NCBI RefSeq assembly: GCF_025947065.1 | Contig: NZ_CP109994.1 | Location: 3,348,001 to 3,412,000, forward strand | Length of the DNA stretch: 64,000 nucleotides | Direction: 5' to 3' | Source of the DNA: Flavobacterium sp. N1736 | GTDB taxonomy: Bacteria; Bacteroidota; Bacteroidia; Flavobacteriales; Flavobacteriaceae | Shown here: one piece after another, positions 62,516 to 64,000 of the stretch | Numbering within the stretch: the stretch's first letter is position 1 | Layout: each line of letters starts with the position of its first letter | Program-made: the position numbers and the translations under genes | Notes under the pieces: generated by a model | What the model was told of the DNA's origin: nothing | Seen by the model: the letters and a program-made list of their open reading frames with translations, nothing else | Databases searched by the model: none

Positions 62516-64000
62516 TTATCCAACCAAATTGATGATCTTTCCGGGAACAATAATAACTTTATTTGGTGTTCTACCGTCAAGTTGTTTTAATGTTCTTTCG
62601 TCTTTCATGATGATTTCTTCAATTTGCGCTGCGGTTAAATCCAAAGGCAATTCGATTGTGAAACGCATTTTTCCGTTGAAAGAAACCGGATATTCTTTAG
62701 AGCTTTCTACTAAATGTTTTGCATCAAAAGCAGGAAAAGCAACTGTTGAAATTGAAGTTGAATGTCCTAACTGCGACCATAATTCTTCTGCAATGTGTGG
62801 TGCATAAGGCGAAACCAAAATTGCCAAAGGTTCTAAGATTGCTCTCGAATGACAATTTTGAGTTGACAATTCATTCACACAAATCATAAATTGAGAAACC
62901 GATGTATTGAAAGAGAAACTCTCAATATCTTCTGCTACTTTTTTGATCGTTTTGTGCAATGATTTTAAGTTGTCTTTTGTTGGTTCGTCGTTGTTAACGA
63001 TTAAACCGCTATTTTCATCAAAATACAAACGCCATAATTTTTTAAGGAAACCAAAAACTCCAGAAATTCCAGCAGTATTCCAAGGTTTTGCCTGCTCTAA
63101 CGGCCCTAAAAACATTTCATACAAACGCAATGTATCAGCTCCATATTCATTACAAACATCATCTGGAGTAACGACATTGTAGTAAGTTTTCGACATCTTC
63201 TCAACTTCTCTTTCAACTTCAAAATTACCAGCAGCATCTTTTATAGCATTTTTCTCAAATTTAACTAAACGTAAATCCGTTTTTTGTCTTAGAGTTTCAA
63301 AATTTATATTATTTGACACATCTAAATAATCAATATTGATACGCAAGTTTAAAACTTCAAACTTAAACAAAGTGTTTGACTCGTTTATTGTTGTACAGTT
63401 TTCGAAATTAAATCTCTCTAAAATTAATTCTTTTAAGTCCGCACTTAACTCATTAGAGTTTAAAAACCTATTTTTCTCATTCTTGGTTATTAAACTTTTA
63501 CTAATAAAAACATTTCCATTTTCGTTATTAATAACAAAAGTATTTTTATCTTCTACTGAAACAGTTTCGTCAAAATTAAGAAGAACAATATATGGCTTTG
63601 CACTCATTCCCAAAATCATTCCCTGATTGATCAGTTTTTTGAATGGTTCTTCGGTTGGAGCGTAACCTTTGTCTTTTAAGAATTTATTCCAAAAACGAGA
63701 ATACAATAAATGTCCGGTTGCGTGTTCGTTTCCTCCAATATATAAATCGACATTTTCCCAATAGGCTAAAGCTTCTTTGCTTGCAAATTCATTCTCATTG
63801 TGCGCATCCATATAACGCATCCAGTACCATGAACTTCCCGCCCAACCCGGCATTGTGTTCAGTTCAAGAGGAAATATTTCGAAATTATCAACTAAATCAG
63901 TATTTACAACTTCATTGTTTTTAGTATCCCACGCCCAGATTGTCGCATTTCCTAACGGAGGCAAACCATCTTCTGTTGGTAAATATTTTTCTACTTCCGG
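62516..64000 (-). CDS. leuS: Leucyl-tRNA synthetase, C-terminal part (5' end outside the window)
   Basis: The frame is open to the right edge, giving the last 494 residues. GWAGSSWYWMRYMD, YIGGNEHATGHLLYSRFWNKFL, EKMSKTYYNVV (KMSKS-type loop) and YGADTLRLYEMFLGPLEQAKPWN are typical LeuS blocks. An internal insertion of about 100 residues (around VSVEDKNTFVINNENGN) precedes the KMSKS loop, as in other Bacteroidetes LeuS proteins. The editing domain and HIGH motif lie beyond the window. The C-terminal LNGRTPNKVI-like end is complete. Confidence 0.95.
   Translation of the reverse strand, partial: PEVEKYLPTEDGLPPLGNATIWAWDTKNNEVVNTDLVDNFEIFPLELNTMPGWAGSSWYWMRYMDAHNENEFASKEALAYWENVDLYIGGNEHATGHLLYSRFWNKFLKDKGYAPTEEPFKKLINQGMILGMSAKPYIVLLNFDETVSVEDKNTFVINNENGNVFISKSLITKNEKNRFLNSNELSADLKELILERFNFENCTTINESNTLFKFEVLNLRINIDYLDVSNNINFETLRQKTDLRLVKFEKNAIKDAAGNFEVEREVEKMSKTYYNVVTPDDVCNEYGADTLRLYEMFLGPLEQAKPWNTAGISGVFGFLKKLWRLYFDENSGLIVNNDEPTKDNLKSLHKTIKKVAEDIESFSFNTSVSQFMICVNELSTQNCHSRAILEPLAILVSPYAPHIAEELWSQLGHSTSISTVAFPAFDAKHLVESSKEYPVSFNGKMRFTIELPLDLTAAQIEEIIMKDERTLKQLDGRTPNKVIIVPGKIINLVG

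Overview
The window reads as a low-GC chromosome segment of a Flavobacteriaceae bacterium, most probably a Flavobacterium. The grounds are: TonB-dependent receptors with carboxypeptidase-D-like N-termini; a type IX secretion sorting domain; a DAHP synthase fused to a chorismate mutase; DUF1501/DUF1800, DUF3109, DUF4271 and DUF4296 families; intergenic palindromic repeats of the kind common in this genus; and many promoters of the Bacteroidetes form (TTTG, about 19 bases, TAnnTTTG). No rRNA, tRNA, CRISPR array, transposase or prophage was seen.

Layout. 0-5 kb: two secreted DUF3857/transglutaminase proteins, dtd and rsgA. 5.1-9.5 kb: an aromatic amino acid operon (pheA, aminotransferase, tyrA, DAHP synthase-chorismate mutase) on the minus strand. 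It is preceded by a leader with all parts of a classical transcription attenuator: promoter, a 26-residue Phe/Tyr-rich leader peptide, alternative hairpins, and a terminator touching the pheA start. 9.6-13 kb: a HigBA-like toxin-antitoxin pair whose toxin looks frameshifted in a T8 run, and a DUF1800/DUF1501 pair. 13-17 kb: class Ia ribonucleotide reductase. 17-27 kb: mostly housekeeping genes (DUF3109, MarC, Ctp protease, dCMP deaminase, HupE-like, TerB-like, fbp, GNAT, lysC).

27.2-32.3 kb is the accessory highlight. It is an AT-rich locus with an XRE regulator, small membrane peptides, a double-glycine leader peptide with four cysteines, further membrane proteins, a thioredoxin-fold protein with CxxC, and a C39-peptidase ABC exporter. 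Together they look like a disulfide-containing bacteriocin or signal peptide production locus. A 66-base regulatory box occurs twice in it with only three differences.

32.3-37 kb: an outer-membrane receptor and two tandem membrane-anchored AraC regulators. 37-41.2 kb: a large outer-membrane protein and an Ala/Lys-rich exported protein. 41.4-51 kb: a probable phosphate-limitation region with a glycosyltransferase, a porin O/P, a PhoR/PhoB-like pair, a TonB receptor, a beta-helix lipoprotein and a very small T9SS-sorted protein; PHO-box-like 11-base repeats lie before the porin and the receptor. 51-64 kb: LuxE-like enzyme, tyrS, an epimerase, DUF4296, pyrC, a dolichol-phosphate-type glycosyltransferase, DUF4271, a HemD-like protein, an Lrp regulator, a YugP-like protease, a hydrolase with an ECF sigma factor and membrane partner, and the 3' part of leuS.

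All calls are from reading the sequence; no database search was run.
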